A DNA stretch of 64,000 bases from Bacteroidia bacterium (GTDB taxonomy: Bacteria > Bacteroidota > Bacteroidia > CAIKAF01), in assembly GCA_016742095.1 (NCBI GenBank), contig JACVCJ010000003.1:93253-157252 (forward strand), written 5' to 3'. Below the pieces are notes generated by a model. It did not search any database, was not told where the DNA came from, and was given only the letters and a program-made list of their open reading frames with translations. The translations under genes were made by a program, and so were the position numbers. This document shows, one piece after another, positions 1 to 12,100 of this stretch (the stretch's first letter is position 1; each line of letters opens with the position of its first letter).

Positions 1-336
1 GAACGTAAGCACGTCGCCATTGCGGAAGGTACGGTTGGGCGTAAGCAGCCAGGTGCTGATGATACCGGAACCACCCGTAGTGTTGTTAAAGTTGGCGCCA
101 ATATAAGCATTGGCCGCACCGTTATACGCGTCGAAAGGACCGCCGTTAGCTACACTCGTTCCCTGGAACCAGTTGGTGATACCCACGGGGGAACTGTTGT
201 TCTGGAGGAACCAGCCATTACCTGCCAGCAGCGTAATGTCATCAAAGTTTTCGGTAAATGCCTGGCCACGTACGTGCGCAAAAGGCATACACAGCATCGC
301 AATGCCGGTTAAAGCAGAGTAAAAAAGGTTTTTCAT
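1..336 (-). CDS. Secreted adhesin-like protein, N-terminal part (cut by window edge)
   Basis: The reading frame opens at an ATG at 334-336 and runs without a stop for 112 codons to the window edge, so only the N-terminus is visible. It begins with a lysine, then a hydrophobic signal segment ending near residues 20-25 (HVRGQA), the usual Bacteroidota signal peptide with a Q-A type cleavage area. The following residues (FTENFDDI, GNGWFLQNNSS, NGAANAYIGANF) match the start of the choice-of-anchor J / cleaved-adhesin fold also seen at the N-termini of the next gene upstream and of the protein at 36458-38890. It lies behind a terminator-like hairpin, so it is probably its own transcription unit. 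The C-terminal sorting domain expected for this class lies outside the window. Function beyond secreted surface protein cannot be stated. Confidence 0.8.
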   Translation of the reverse strand, partial: MKNLFYSALTGIAMLCMPFAHVRGQAFTENFDDITLLAGNGWFLQNNSSPVGITNWFQGTSVANGGPFDAYNGAANAYIGANFNNTTGGSGIISTWLLTPNRTFRNGDVLTF

Positions 337-403
337 AGGAAGTAAAGGAATTTGAGTTAGTTAAGTTGAGGTTTAAATAATTGTTAAGGTGCGGTAAAGA
401 TAT

Positions 404-430
404 AAAAAAAGGGGCTCCTCCGAGCCCCCC
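404..430 (-). terminator. Rho-independent terminator
   Basis: On the minus strand a GGGGCTC / GAGCCCC 7-bp stem (411-417 with 422-428, 4-nt loop) is followed by seven T residues (404-410). It sits just after the stop of the 1850-residue surface protein gene and ends that transcript. Confidence 0.85.
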
Positions 431-455
431 TTTCAAAATATTTTGTCATTAATGT

Positions 456-3400
456 TTATTTATTCAGCACGATACGTTGTGTATCCGACCGTCCGTCGTA
501 GCTGATCCGCAGCATATACATACCTGCGGCAAATCCGCCCAGCTGGTAGGAGGCATTACTGTCCTTGCCCACATTGTACAGCATATCGCTCAGTACTACC
601 GCACCCGACATGCTTATGATATCAATACGTACCTCCGCCGCCTGGATATTCTCAAAGCGAACGTTCACAAGGTCCGTCGTAGGATTCGGGTACATGGTAA
701 TACGGCCCTGGCTGCCGTCGGCATTTTCTACAGAGAATGTAGTGATAAAGTTCAGGGCATCGCTGCCGCTGCAACCATTCGCATCCGTTACCGTTACGCT
801 GTAGGTGCCGCTGCTGCTCACAGTAATGGCCTGGGTAGTAGCGCCCGTATTCCACAGGTACGAAGCAAATCCGCCCGGCGCTGTGAGCACCTGTGAGGCA
901 TTGGTGGTACTGATATCGGCCCCCAGGTCCACTACCGGGTTGGCATGCACGGTTACCACAACGGTATCGCTGTTGCTGCACTGGTTGCCGTCCGTACCGC
1001 TCACTATATAGGTAAGTGTTACGGCCGGTGTAAAGGCCACGCCATTGCTTACGCCGTTGTCCCAGGTATAGGAAACGGCGCCCGAGCCGCTCAGGGTCAC
1101 CTGTGTTCCGGCACATACGGCCTGGTCGGCGCCCGCATTTACAGCCGGAAGTGCATGCACCGTTACCGTTACCGAATCGCTATTGCTGCACAGGTTGGCA
1201 TCTGTTCCGGTTACAGTGTAGGTTGTGGTAGCTGTCGGCGGAAAGGAAACGCCGTCGCTCACGCCGTTATTCCAGGTATAGGAAACGGCGCCTGAGCCGC
1301 TCAGGGTAACCGGTGTACCGGCACATACGGCCTGATCGGCACCTGCATTTACCGCCGGAAGTGCATGTACCGTTACCGTCACCGAATCGCTATTGCTGCA
1401 CAGGTTGGCATCTGTTCCGGTTACAGTGTAGGTTGTGGTAGCCGCGGGCGGAAAGGAAACGCCGTCGCTCACACCGTTATCCCAGGTATAGGAAACGGCA
1501 CCCGAGCCGCTCAGTATAACCGGCATTCCGGCGCATACGGCCGTATCGGCACCTGCATTCACCACCGGAAGCGGGTTCACCGAAACCGTGGTCATGGCCG
1601 ACGCCGAACAGTTGTATACATTGGTAGCGGTTACCGTATACATGGTAGCCGCCGAAGGATTATCCGATACGGTCGCTCCCGTGCCGCTGAAACCGTTGAA
1701 ACCGCTCCAGCTGAACAGCGGAGCGCTGCTGCCGGAAAGCGTTACATTGTCCAGGGCCCAGTAATAACCCCACACGGCGGCATAACGGAAACGTATGTGC
1801 ACGGCCGCCTGGTTCTCATACGCAGCACCCAGGTTGATGGTAGCCTGTACAAAACCGTTGGAGGCACCCTGCGTCGTGGTATAGGTAGTGAGGGTGCTCC
1901 AGGTGAGTCCACCGTCGGCAGAAGCCTGTACAACGGCGGTGTCGGCCGTGTTATAATCGCGGTAATAATGCCAGAAGGACAGCGTAAGGCCCGAAATACC
2001 GGTGGTATTGATGGCGGGTGAAGTAAACAGGGTAAGCGTGGTATTTCCGTTGCCCCCGGCGTCGCTGTTCGACATATAGAATTTTGAATTGTCGTTGCTG
2101 GCAAACGTAAGGCTGCTGTACACATACGGACTGGTCTGTACGCCCCAGGCAGTGTTCGCCGGAGTGGTGCCGCCGCTGCTGCTGTTGATCGTGGTCCAGC
2201 TGTTGCTGCCCTCGAAATTCTCATTCAGCAGGGTTACCGGTACCAGGTTACTGGTAGCAGACAGACTCGTGGATGATCCCAGGCAGACTGCCGATGAAGC
2301 CGCGCTTGCCGACAGGTTGTACACCGAAGGGTTCACCACTACGGAAACCGAACCCGAAGTTACGCAGCCGGTAATGGCGTCCGTAGCGCTTACGTTATAG
2401 GTGGCCGTAGCCGAAGGCGTGGTCGTTACCGAAGCGCCGGAAGTTCCGCTCAGGTACGGACTGGCAGCCCAGGTATAACTGTAGCCTGCATTGCTGCTGG
2501 AAGCGCTGAGCGTGGTAGAACTTCCGTCACAGATGGGCGATTGTGCCGCCGATACCGAGATGGCCGGAGGCGTATCTACCCGGCCGATGACCATACTGCG
2601 TGGTGAAACGCAGCTTTTCTCCACCTGCCAGTTATAGAAATAATAATACGTAGTGGTGGTTCCGGAAATGTAGCCGGAGGTAATGGAACCTACCGTTGAA
2701 AGCGGGTAAGGGAAGCCTCCCACGGACGATTCACGTACCATGGCAGGCGAAGAAATGGCCAGTAAACGCATACCCGTTCCTACCGGTACGGGAAAATTAA
2801 GGGGCAGGGTAAACGCAGTAGTTCCGGTTCCTGCAGGGATAGCCACCGTAGCGGACTGCAGAACGGTACCGCCGCTGGTTTGCAGCTGTACCACCACATT
2901 GCCGGCAGAACCCGCAGGATACACATCAACCGATAAAAGGGTAAATGAAGAGCTGGCGTCGAAAACCAGTCCGTAACTCGATGCCGTTGTGGATGAAGTT
3001 CCCGCCGGAGCCATACGGCCGCCGCTGAAGGAACCTATCACATTGCTGTTCTCCACAAAGAAAGTGTCGGTCACCGACAGGGCCGTTGTGTAATGGCTTC
3101 CCGTATATACCGGGTTGCCGCCTGTGGGAGCCGCATACCAGCGCAGGGTAGAACCGCCCGACGCATGCAGTTGTACCGTACCGGTGCCGCAGATCGTATC
3201 TCCGATCGTAACAGGAGCCGCCGGGGCAGAGACCGTAACGTTTACCTGGTTGCTGGTATTTCCGCATACGGAAGCGCGGTAAAGGGTATTCACAGAGGGA
3301 GAAACCGTTACGGTGGCTGTTGTAGCACCGGAAACCGGGTTCCAGCTGCCGCCGCCGTCCGTAGAGCTCTGCCACTGGATGGTCCCGTTGTAGCCGCTCA

Positions 3401-6008
3401 GGCTCAGGTTACTGCTGGCGCCGGAACAGATAATAGTGTCCGACGCTGCCGCCGTACCCGGAGATACCAGTATGTTCTGGTTGGGCAGGGTATTGTTCAC
3501 CAGGCTGCCGTCACCCGATACGTTTACCGAAGGGGCAAAGGTGTAAGTGCCTGTAGCGCTCATGTTCAGGGTGCCCAGCACTACGTCGAGCGATGCTCCT
3601 GAAGCCAGCGCTGAACCGCCGTTCAGACTGTTGTCCGAAAGGGTCAGCGTAAATGTCTGGGTAGCCGCTCCGCTCACGGTCACCGTAACGGTAGCCGGGT
3701 TACTGCTGAAACTGATGGCAGAGGGCGCTGCGTTTTTAATGCGCAGGGTTACATTGGGGTTGGCCGGCTGACATCCGCCGGAAACGGGTGAAACAAGCAG
3801 TTCTGCCGCCATATCGATACTGGCCGGAGGCGAGAACTGGTCCGCGCCCAGGTCAACAGGCGTGGTGCGTGCCTGGTTATCGATATCGTTGTTTACCCAG
3901 GGCGTAAGGGTCCCGTTGGCCAGTCCGGCTACGTTGGGAGAAGTAGTGTGCAGGTCCGTGGCAATATCGGTGAACTGTGGATTGGCCGATATGGAGTTTA
4001 GGTCGTTCGAGGCAGGCGTGGTGATACCGGCGTTAAAGGCGGCAATGTCCACCGCATCGGTACTGTTCAGCAGGGCTACATAACCATTGGTGGCATTGGC
4101 AATGTAATAGTTGTTATAATCCACTGCCGAAGGGCCCATCGACGTTGCCGAAGTGGTACGCACGCAGTAGTGCTTGGCCGTCCCTGTCTGTGCCGCCGTA
4201 TAATTGGCCAGGATGTTATTGCGAATGTTCTGTGCCGCCGTGGAGCCGCCCAGTTCAATGCAGGTACTGCTGATGGTGGCCGGACCGCTTATACTTACGC
4301 TGTTGAAGTCGATGTTGTAGGACGAACCTGCCCCACCCGAGCCGAGCAGGATCCCGCGTATCTGGCGTGTTGCGGAGGCGGTACCGGTATAGGCCGATGT
4401 AAGGTCGGATATAAAGTTGTTGTAGGCGCGCAGCACCGCTGTGGTCGAAGAGGAAAGATTGTTCAGGTCCATGCCCGTTACGGCCGATGTACTGCTGGTG
4501 CTGGTGTTGCGCAGGCCCATAATGCGGTTGTGACTGATAACGGTGGTATCCAGGCAGGAATTCACCCAGATACCGCGGGTTACGGCCGCCGATGCTGTAA
4601 TATTACGGATGGTACAGTGCGTAACTTTTACACCGGACTGGTTCAGTACCTGTATACCGTACGCAGCCGAAGTACCCGCACCGATGTCCCCGGCCGGAGT
4701 ACCTGTATACGAAGCGCCGATGGTGGTAGTTCCGCCGCCCGTAACGCCGATCTCGTTGCCGGTTTCAATATAGGTACTGTTCCCGTTCAGGAAAATACCG
4801 TTGAATGCATTGCTAACGCTTACATTATAGTATTTGTTGCGGCTGTTGGCCCCGGAAATATTGGTTGGTGCCACACCTCCGCCCGTAGTACCGGCTGTTT
4901 GCATAATACCGATGGATGAGGTATTACTGCGGTTCAGCGTTACGGCCGTGTTACGGATGATGTTGTTCGTGGCGCCGTTGGTGGCGTTCAGGTTGCGCAG
5001 CAGGTACCCGTACTCGACGTTTGAAACGGCCGAGGCATTGATGTCGATTCCGTCGAAAACGATGTAATCGGCCCCGGAAAGGATAATGCCGGCATCGGCA
5101 GAACCGCTGGTACCGTTGGGTGTGATCACCGGGTTAGCGCCTGCTCCCGATCTCTGGAAAGTGATGCCCGCCGTAGCCGTACCGCTTGCCGTAAGCGCAG
5201 GAGGCATCTCGGCAAAGGTCTGCCCTGCCGGAACGTTCAGTACTACGGGACCTGTAAAGCCGCAGCTGGTATTGTTCAGGGTATTGATGGCATCGGTAAA
5301 GCTGATGAAATTCGTTCCGCCTGTGGGCAGGGTATTGTTAATGCTGAACGTACCTCCCGCCGGGGGAATGCTTACCACAGGCGTTGCCGAGACCAGGTTT
5401 ATGTTGTCGACGGCTGCCGGGGGATTGCTGCCGCCGCTGCCGTCGTTCTTCCAGGTGAAGATAAGACGCATGGTAACGGGTGCTGAACAGTTACCGATCG
5501 CTGAAGCCGGAACATTGATGGTGGCCGTCTGTACCGTACCGAAGGTCCAGAAACGTCCCAGCTCTATGGCGGGAGCCGGCAGCGGTACGTTACCCAGCGA
5601 TGTGGTGGAAGAGGCCGGGGTGTAGGAAGTGGGCGCCAGGTGTACCATCAGTGCGTCCCAGAAACCGGTTTCGCCCTGGGCAAACCAGTTGAACGAGAGG
5701 GTCACCTGTGTCTGTCCCGCCGGGAAGGTGATGTCCCGGTAGAAATGCACCACGGAAGGCGAAGTGTTGGTGTAAGCGTTGGCCGCACCCGAGTTGTTGG
5801 ATATATAGGCCGAGTTCCCGGAGAAACCTGCGGGTACCGTTCCTATATACCATGCATTGGATGCCGCACCGTTGTCGAGGGTCCAGCCGTTGCCCGCAAA
5901 GCCGCCGGGCAATTCAAAGCCTCCTTCGGCCGAAGGATTGATGAGCGTAGTTTGTCCCCACGAGTATAAGGTACCCGTGAAGAGCAGCAGAGAGAGAATT
6001 TTTTTCAT
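456..6008 (-). CDS. Giant T9SS type A surface protein with J domain, parallel beta-helix and PKD-like repeats
   Basis: About 1850 residues. I place the start at the ATG at 6006-6008 (MKKILSLLLF...), which opens directly onto a signal peptide; an ATG six codons upstream would add a non-signal tail. Order of parts: choice-of-anchor J / adhesin-like domain (about 20-210); a right-handed parallel beta-helix region rich in asparagine ladders and short strands (about 235-720); a CARDB-like segment; Ig-like domains with WQSS and WYAAPTGG motifs; a second J-type domain (about 1270-1430, NENFEGSN); three nearly identical 70-residue PKD/Ig-like repeats; and a C-terminal T9SS type A sorting domain (MYPNPTTD, ending IVLNK). 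The family is exported through T9SS and attached to the cell surface or released. No enzymatic motif is visible, so adhesion or matrix function is inference. The C-terminal 300 residues are close paralogues of the end of the upstream neighbour. Confidence 0.9.
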   Translation of the reverse strand: MKKILSLLLFTGTLYSWGQTTLINPSAEGGFELPGGFAGNGWTLDNGAASNAWYIGTVPAGFSGNSAYISNNSGAANAYTNTSPSVVHFYRDITFPAGQTQVTLSFNWFAQGETGFWDALMVHLAPTSYTPASSTTSLGNVPLPAPAIELGRFWTFGTVQTATINVPASAIGNCSAPVTMRLIFTWKNDGSGGSNPPAAVDNINLVSATPVVSIPPAGGTFSINNTLPTGGTNFISFTDAINTLNNTSCGFTGPVVLNVPAGQTFAEMPPALTASGTATAGITFQRSGAGANPVITPNGTSGSADAGIILSGADYIVFDGIDINASAVSNVEYGYLLRNLNATNGATNNIIRNTAVTLNRSNTSSIGIMQTAGTTGGGVAPTNISGANSRNKYYNVSVSNAFNGIFLNGNSTYIETGNEIGVTGGGTTTIGASYTGTPAGDIGAGTSAAYGIQVLNQSGVKVTHCTIRNITASAAVTRGIWVNSCLDTTVISHNRIMGLRNTSTSSTSAVTGMDLNNLSSSTTAVLRAYNNFISDLTSAYTGTASATRQIRGILLGSGGAGSSYNIDFNSVSISGPATISSTCIELGGSTAAQNIRNNILANYTAAQTGTAKHYCVRTTSATSMGPSAVDYNNYYIANATNGYVALLNSTDAVDIAAFNAGITTPASNDLNSISANPQFTDIATDLHTTSPNVAGLANGTLTPWVNNDIDNQARTTPVDLGADQFSPPASIDMAAELLVSPVSGGCQPANPNVTLRIKNAAPSAISFSSNPATVTVTVSGAATQTFTLTLSDNSLNGGSALASGASLDVVLGTLNMSATGTYTFAPSVNVSGDGSLVNNTLPNQNILVSPGTAAASDTIICSGASSNLSLSGYNGTIQWQSSTDGGGSWNPVSGATTATVTVSPSVNTLYRASVCGNTSNQVNVTVSAPAAPVTIGDTICGTGTVQLHASGGSTLRWYAAPTGGNPVYTGSHYTTALSVTDTFFVENSNVIGSFSGGRMAPAGTSSTTASSYGLVFDASSSFTLLSVDVYPAGSAGNVVVQLQTSGGTVLQSATVAIPAGTGTTAFTLPLNFPVPVGTGMRLLAISSPAMVRESSVGGFPYPLSTVGSITSGYISGTTTTYYYFYNWQVEKSCVSPRSMVIGRVDTPPAISVSAAQSPICDGSSTTLSASSSNAGYSYTWAASPYLSGTSGASVTTTPSATATYNVSATDAITGCVTSGSVSVVVNPSVYNLSASAASSAVCLGSSTSLSATSNLVPVTLLNENFEGSNSWTTINSSSGGTTPANTAWGVQTSPYVYSSLTFASNDNSKFYMSNSDAGGNGNTTLTLFTSPAINTTGISGLTLSFWHYYRDYNTADTAVVQASADGGLTWSTLTTYTTTQGASNGFVQATINLGAAYENQAAVHIRFRYAAVWGYYWALDNVTLSGSSAPLFSWSGFNGFSGTGATVSDNPSAATMYTVTATNVYNCSASAMTTVSVNPLPVVNAGADTAVCAGMPVILSGSGAVSYTWDNGVSDGVSFPPAATTTYTVTGTDANLCSNSDSVTVTVHALPAVNAGADQAVCAGTPVTLSGSGAVSYTWNNGVSDGVSFPPTATTTYTVTGTDANLCSNSDSVTVTVHALPAVNAGADQAVCAGTQVTLSGSGAVSYTWDNGVSNGVAFTPAVTLTYIVSGTDGNQCSNSDTVVVTVHANPVVDLGADISTTNASQVLTAPGGFASYLWNTGATTQAITVSSSGTYSVTVTDANGCSGSDALNFITTFSVENADGSQGRITMYPNPTTDLVNVRFENIQAAEVRIDIISMSGAVVLSDMLYNVGKDSNASYQLGGFAAGMYMLRISYDGRSDTQRIVLNK
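937..1566 (-). repeat. Three tandem 210-bp coding repeats
   Basis: Three copies of a 210-bp unit; the anchor around GCTGCACAGGTTGGCA recurs at about 981, 1191 and 1401. Each encodes a 70-residue PKD/Ig-like domain starting near NAGAD and containing SGSGAVSYTW and TTTYTVTGTDA. The middle and outer upstream copies are nearly identical at DNA level. Boundaries are approximate. Confidence 0.85.
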
Positions 6009-6103
6009 GTAATGTTGAGTTAACAAAAACTTAACTGCAAAATTCAGGCCAATAATCTTAAAAAATACTATGCCTGTAAAAAATTGATCGTTCCCTACAA
6101 AAA

Positions 6104-6133
6104 CAAAAAAGGCAGCCCCTTGCCGGAGCTGCC
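6104..6133 (-). terminator. Rho-independent terminator
   Basis: On the minus strand a GGCAGC / GCTGCC stem (6111-6116 with 6128-6133) is followed by a run of T (A residues at 6104-6110 on the plus strand). It lies between the stop of the 2263-residue protein gene and the start of the next surface protein gene, so the two are probably transcribed separately. Confidence 0.75.
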
Positions 6134-6157
6134 TTCCTATAATGCATTTGTGTTGTA

Positions 6158-9100
6158 TTACCTGTTCACCACAATTCTGCGAACGGTGGTCTGTTCACCG
6201 GCAGTGAGACGCACCATGTAAATACCTTCGGCATAGGCGCCCAGGTTCAGTACATGTGTGGCAGCTCCACCGCTGGTATACACCACTTCACGGGCCAGTA
6301 CGGCACCCGAAACCGAAAGGATCTCGAGTTGTACTTCCGCCGCATTGATCCCTTCCATACGTACGTTCAGCACATCATTGGTCGGGTTCGGGAACATATT
6401 CACCAGGCCTTTGGTACCATCGCTGTTCTCTACAGAGAACGTGGTAATGAATACCAGGGTATCTGCATCTTTACAGCCGTTGGCATCGGTAACCTGTACA
6501 CTGTAGGTGCCCGAAGTCGTCACCGTAATGGTCTGCGTAACGTCACCCGTGTTCCACAGGTAAGAAGCAAAACCGGCCGGCGCTGTAAGCACCTGTGAAG
6601 CGTTGGTGGTTGTAATGTCCGCACCGAGGTTTACAACCGGGTTGGCGTTTACCGTAACGGTTACGTTGTCGGTATTGCTGCACTGGTTGGTATCGGTACC
6701 GGTTACGGTATAGGTAGTGGTAACGGTCGGTGTAAAGGCCACACCGTCGTTTACGCCGTTATTCCAGCTGTAGTTACCGGCGCCTGATCCGCTCAGGGTA
6801 ACGGCCGTTCCGGCACAGATAGCCGTATCGGCACCGGCAGAAACTACCGGAAGTGCGTATACGGTAACCACAACAGAGTCGCTGTTGCTGCACTGGCTGG
6901 CATCCGTACCGCTTACCGTATAGGTAGTGGTAACGGTCGGTGTAAAGGCCACACCGTCATTTACGCCGTTATTCCAGTTGTAGTTGACCGCTCCGGAACC
7001 GTTCAGTGTAAGTGCAGTTCCTGCACATACGGCCGTATCGGCACCGGCAGAAACTACCGGCAGCGGATTTACGGTAACCGTTATCTGGTCTGTATTCTGG
7101 CAGTTGCCTGCACCTGTACCCGTAACCGTATAGGTAGTGGTAACCGTTGGTGTAAAGGCTACGCCGTTGCTCACACTGTTATCCCATCCGTAGCTGTTGG
7201 CTCCTGAACCCGAAAGGGTGATCTGGGAACCGGCACAGATCGAGGTGTCGTTTCCGGCAAATACCGCAGGAAGCGGGTTCACCGTAACGGTAACGTTCTG
7301 CGGCTGTGAGGTACATCCGTTACCTGTACGGGTTACCGTATAGGTTTGTGTACTTGTACCGTTAAAGTATACACTGCCTGCATGGGCACCGGAAACATAG
7401 GCTGTGGTAGCCGAAGCGTCCGTGTACAGGTCAGAAGCCGGTGACCATACCACCATATCCGAAGCCGCTGTGCCGAAACGGATATTGTTGCGGCTGCTGT
7501 AGCTGAAGCTGATGGCCGAGGTAGTATCTATCGTAGCGGCTGTAAGGTTATCGTTACGGTAGAAGATGGTACTCTGGAACGGTGTGGTACTATAATACGC
7601 ACGGTTATACGGAGATCCTGAACCGCCGTTATTATTCGAATAGTTGATCTCAACCACTACGTTATCGGTACCGTTCCATACGAACGGAGTGCTGAACGTA
7701 AGGTTGTTGGCGCCTACTACCGGGGTATAGTTCGCGGCCGGACGCACCGTGGTGAGACCGCCTACCCAGGTACTGAGCGCTGTGTTATTGGTCGGACCCA
7801 TTTTCACCCGCAGGTTCTGAAGGGCATACGTTCCGGCAACCTGTGAAAGGTCAATGGACAGTCCGGTGATCGGTCCCGCAGGTACGCCCATCGCCTGTAA
7901 TTCCGAAGCCAGGAACAGCATCTGCTGACGGGTCCCGCCATAATAGCTCTGCATCGGGTTGGGGCCGAGTGTAGAGCCTGTAGAGTTAGCCGCAGACTGG
8001 GCAGTGCCCGTACCTGAAGGTGTGGAATATACCGGGGGCAGTGCGCCTACACTCATTTGTGTAGGTGCAGCACCGATACAGATCGAAGGAGCGGCCGGAG
8101 TAACCACAGGGGTCTGCGGCAGCGGGGTTACATTTACCTGGACACTGTCGATAGCTACGCAGCCGGCATTGGTACCACCGCTTGTATCGGTAGCCGTAAC
8201 CGTGTAGTAACGGGTAGCTGCAGGACTCACGCTCTGTGAAGCACCGTGCAGGTTGCCCGGGTTCCATACGTATGAGTAACCGGTATTCGGACTGGTAACG
8301 CCCACCGTAGTGGAAGTACCGGCACAAATGGTCGGAGTGGTCACGTTCAGCGCAATGGCCGGAGCCGTTGTCACTGTAGCCGTTACCGGTGTTCTGGCGC
8401 TTACGCAGGTCTTTTCAACAGACCAGTCGTAGAAGAAGTAGAACGTACCGGTGGTAGTTCCGCCCCATTCGCTGGAAGTAAGCGAGATCGGAGAACCCGG
8501 GGTCGTGTACGGGAAAGAACTTACCGATTCGCGGTGCAGACCGCTGCTCATACCGGTGTATGACTGTACGATCATTTTATAACCTGTACCTGCGCTCGGG
8601 ATATAGATGTTCATCGGGATGATCACCTTGGTGCCGATCTGGGCCGAAGTAAACGTATAAGTTACGGTTCCGAATACCGTCGGGGTCGTCATCGAGTTCT
8701 GGACCGCAATGGTAACGGTACCTGCATTACCCGGGTATACGGCAACCGAGTTGATGCGGCAGGGAGCCGTGGCATTAAAGGTAATACCCCAGTCGGTAGT
8801 GATATAGTAGCTGAGCGTAGCTGTATTATTGGCCGGGCCAACGTTCACGCTGGCACCGGAAGTCTGTGTTTCCGCATAATACGTGGTAGTGGCAGAGATC
8901 GCCGGAGTGGTAAAGCTGTTACCTGTTCCGATCGGGTTGCCACCTGTAGCGGCACTGTACCAGAATACGTTGCTGGCCGAAGCCGGCGTGGCGCCCAGTG
9001 TTACGGGACCGATACCACAGCGTGAACCCGGCGTTGTGCTGCTGAAAGCAACCGGCTGGCACGGTGTGGTAAAGTTGAACGGACCGGCCCATGAGCTTGA

Positions 9101-12100
9101 ATCGCCTCCGCAATTGGCCTGTACATAATATGAATAAGCCGTTTCCGGGGTAAGACCGCCGAGCAGGAAGGGGTTAGACGGTGCCGGTACCAGTGTTCCC
9201 GCACCCTGTGTAAAGCCTGCGGGGCCATACTCAATGTTCCAGGCCGTAGCCATACCGTTTTCAGTCCAGCTCAGTTTGGCTGCTCCCGGGGCAATGCTGT
9301 CCACGGCAAGAGCTGAAGGCTGCAGACAGGCCGCAACGGTAATATTGATGTTATCGATGGCTGCAGGTGGCTGTGTACCGCTGCCGCCGTCGTTCCTCCA
9401 CTCGAATACCAGGCGGAAGGGAACGTTCGAGTAGGCTGGCGGAATTACAAAATTCGCTGTCTGATAGGCAGTTACATCCTGCAGGTTGCCGCCCAGTCGA
9501 ACGATGCCGGCAGGAGCATTACCCGCGGCAACGAGCTGTGTGCCTGCAACCGGTACGTAGCTTGTCGGAACAAGCCATACGCGCAGGTAATCGTAATCGT
9601 TCTCACCGTCGTTCTTCCAGTCGAAAGACAGGTTGATCGCCGGGAAACCGGCCGGGGTAAGAATGTCGCGATACAGGTGAGATACGGCACTGGTACCCGT
9701 GCTGTAAGCATTGGCAACGCCGTTGTTGTTCGAAACATAGGCACCTTGCGTACCACCGTTCGAAGTAGCCGTACCTACCGCCCAGTAGTTTACCTGGCCG
9801 GCCTGTGTGATCTGCCAGTTGTCCGGACCCGATTCAAAATCCTGTGTATACGGGAATGAAGTAACCGGTACCTGTGAGGTACCAAAGGCAAACGGACCTA
9901 CCCACATACTCTGTTCCGCACCGCAGGCAGCCTGTACATAGTACGTATAAACAGTGGCCGGGGTCAGACCGCCCAGTATGTACGGGTTGGTGGTAACGCC
10001 GTTCACAAAGGTTCCGGAACCCAGTGCAAAGCCCGGAGCGCCATACTGGATATTCCAGGTAGTAGCGGTCCCGTTCTCTGTCCAGCTCAGTTTTACGGAG
10101 TTGGCAGTAGCGCTGTCCGCTGCGAGTGCGCTCGGAGGCAGGCAGGAAGAAGCTGTGATCACAACGTTGTCGATGGCTGAAGGCGGTTGTGTACCTGAAC
10201 CGCCGTCGTTCGTCCACTCAAATACGATACGGAACGTCTGTCCGGCATAAGCCGCCGGGATCGTGTACATGGCATTCTGATAGGTGGTCACGTCCTGCAG
10301 GTTGGCACTCAGCATTACACGGCCCGCAGGAGCATTGCCCTGGGTCGTGATGGCCGTACCCGCCGTTGGAGTATATGTAATGGGCACCAGCCATACGCGC
10401 AGGTAGTCGTAGTTGTTCTCGCCATCGCCTTTCCAGTCGAATGCCAGGTTAATGGCCGACATACCTGCCGGTACCTGTACATCGCGGAACAGGTGCGATA
10501 CAGAGGTCGATCCTGTGCTGTAGGCATTGGTAACACCATTGTCATTCGAAATATAGGCACCCTGGGTACCTCCGTTGGAAGTAGCCGTACCTGTCGCCCA
10601 TTTATTGGTCTGGCCGTTCTGTACGGTTTCCCAGTTGGTAAAACCGGTTTCAAAACCGAATGAATACGGGAAGGTAGTTACGGGAACCTGGCGTGTGGTA
10701 AAGGTAAAAGGACCTACCCATACGCTGCTGGAACCACCGCCGCAATCGGCCTGTACATAATAGGAATAGGCCGTAGTAGGGTTAAGACCGTTCAGTGTGT
10801 ACGGGTGCGACGTTACACCGCTGATCAGTGTTCCGCTGCCCTGTGTAAAGCCGCTCTGGCCCCACTCAATGTTCCAGAGTGTTTCTGAGCCGCCGGCCAC
10901 CCAGTCCAGTTTTGCACTGCCCGATCCGATCGAATCCACAGCCAGTGACTGGGGTTGCGGACAGGCAGGAACGATATTGATCGCTACGTTGTCAACGAAC
11001 AGGTCGTTATCTCCGTTGCTGCCGATGGTACTTTCTCCGTAGAAACCGAATTTTACCACACCGGTATACGCGGCCAGGTTAATAATTACGTGCTGACCGG
11101 TATTGCTGATCGGCGTGGCGCTGGTCCAGGTGCGCAGTGCGTTTGTCGAAGACCAGGTAGTGCCGTTATCGGTAGAGATAACTACTACAAATTTATCGTC
11201 CGGGCCCATGGTACCGGTACTCGTAACCCCATAACCCGTAAAGGCCAGATCGAATTCCAGCTGTCTGTCGTTGGTGGCTCCCAGGTCATAGCTTGGCGTA
11301 ATGAGCCAGTCTTTCACACTGGTACCATAGATATTCAGACGGGCCGCCAGGTTTACCGGGTTGGTCACATTCCTGTAATCGTCAGATACCCATGCCGTAG
11401 ACGTAGTAAGCGTAGTGGTAGTGCCCAGCAGACCGTTTGAACGCGTCCAGCAGGCGGGCGGGAACGTACCGAAGCCTTCCGTAAATACAGTAGGCGTAGC
11501 ATTTATACCACACGTTGTGTTAAAGTTTGAAACAGATGAATAAGCACTTGAGCAACCATTATCGGCTTTCACACGATAATAGTATGTTGTAGAGTGCGAC
11601 AGACCCGTGATGGCCTGGCTCAGTGTCGGATGTGCTATCGTAAAAGGGGAACCGCTGATCTGCGTAGCGAAGGTATTACTGGTAGATACCTCCAGGGTAT
11701 ACGTTACCGGTGAAGCACCGCCGCCGAAGGCAGAACCCCAGCCCAGTGTGGCATCCGTAGTTGTAATAGCCGCAGAAGTAAGCGAACCCGGTGCACTTAC
11801 ACAGGTAGTGGCTGCCAGGGTAAGCGGCGAAGTGGTATTGTATAAAGGCCCACCGCTGCACGCGCTGTTGTATCCGAAAACATAATAGGTATAGTTTGTA
11901 TTGGCGGTAAGACTTGCGCTGTTAAAGGTAGTATTCGGACCCACATATACGATAGTGCCACCCAGACCTGCGCCTGTGGTGTACGTAGTTCCGTTCACGG
12001 GATTGGTGGGAGCCGCACCGGTAGTACGTACCACCAGGTAACGGTCAACCGCAGGAGACGCCGCGGTGAAAGAACCGGCTATAGATGTTGCAGCCGGCGT

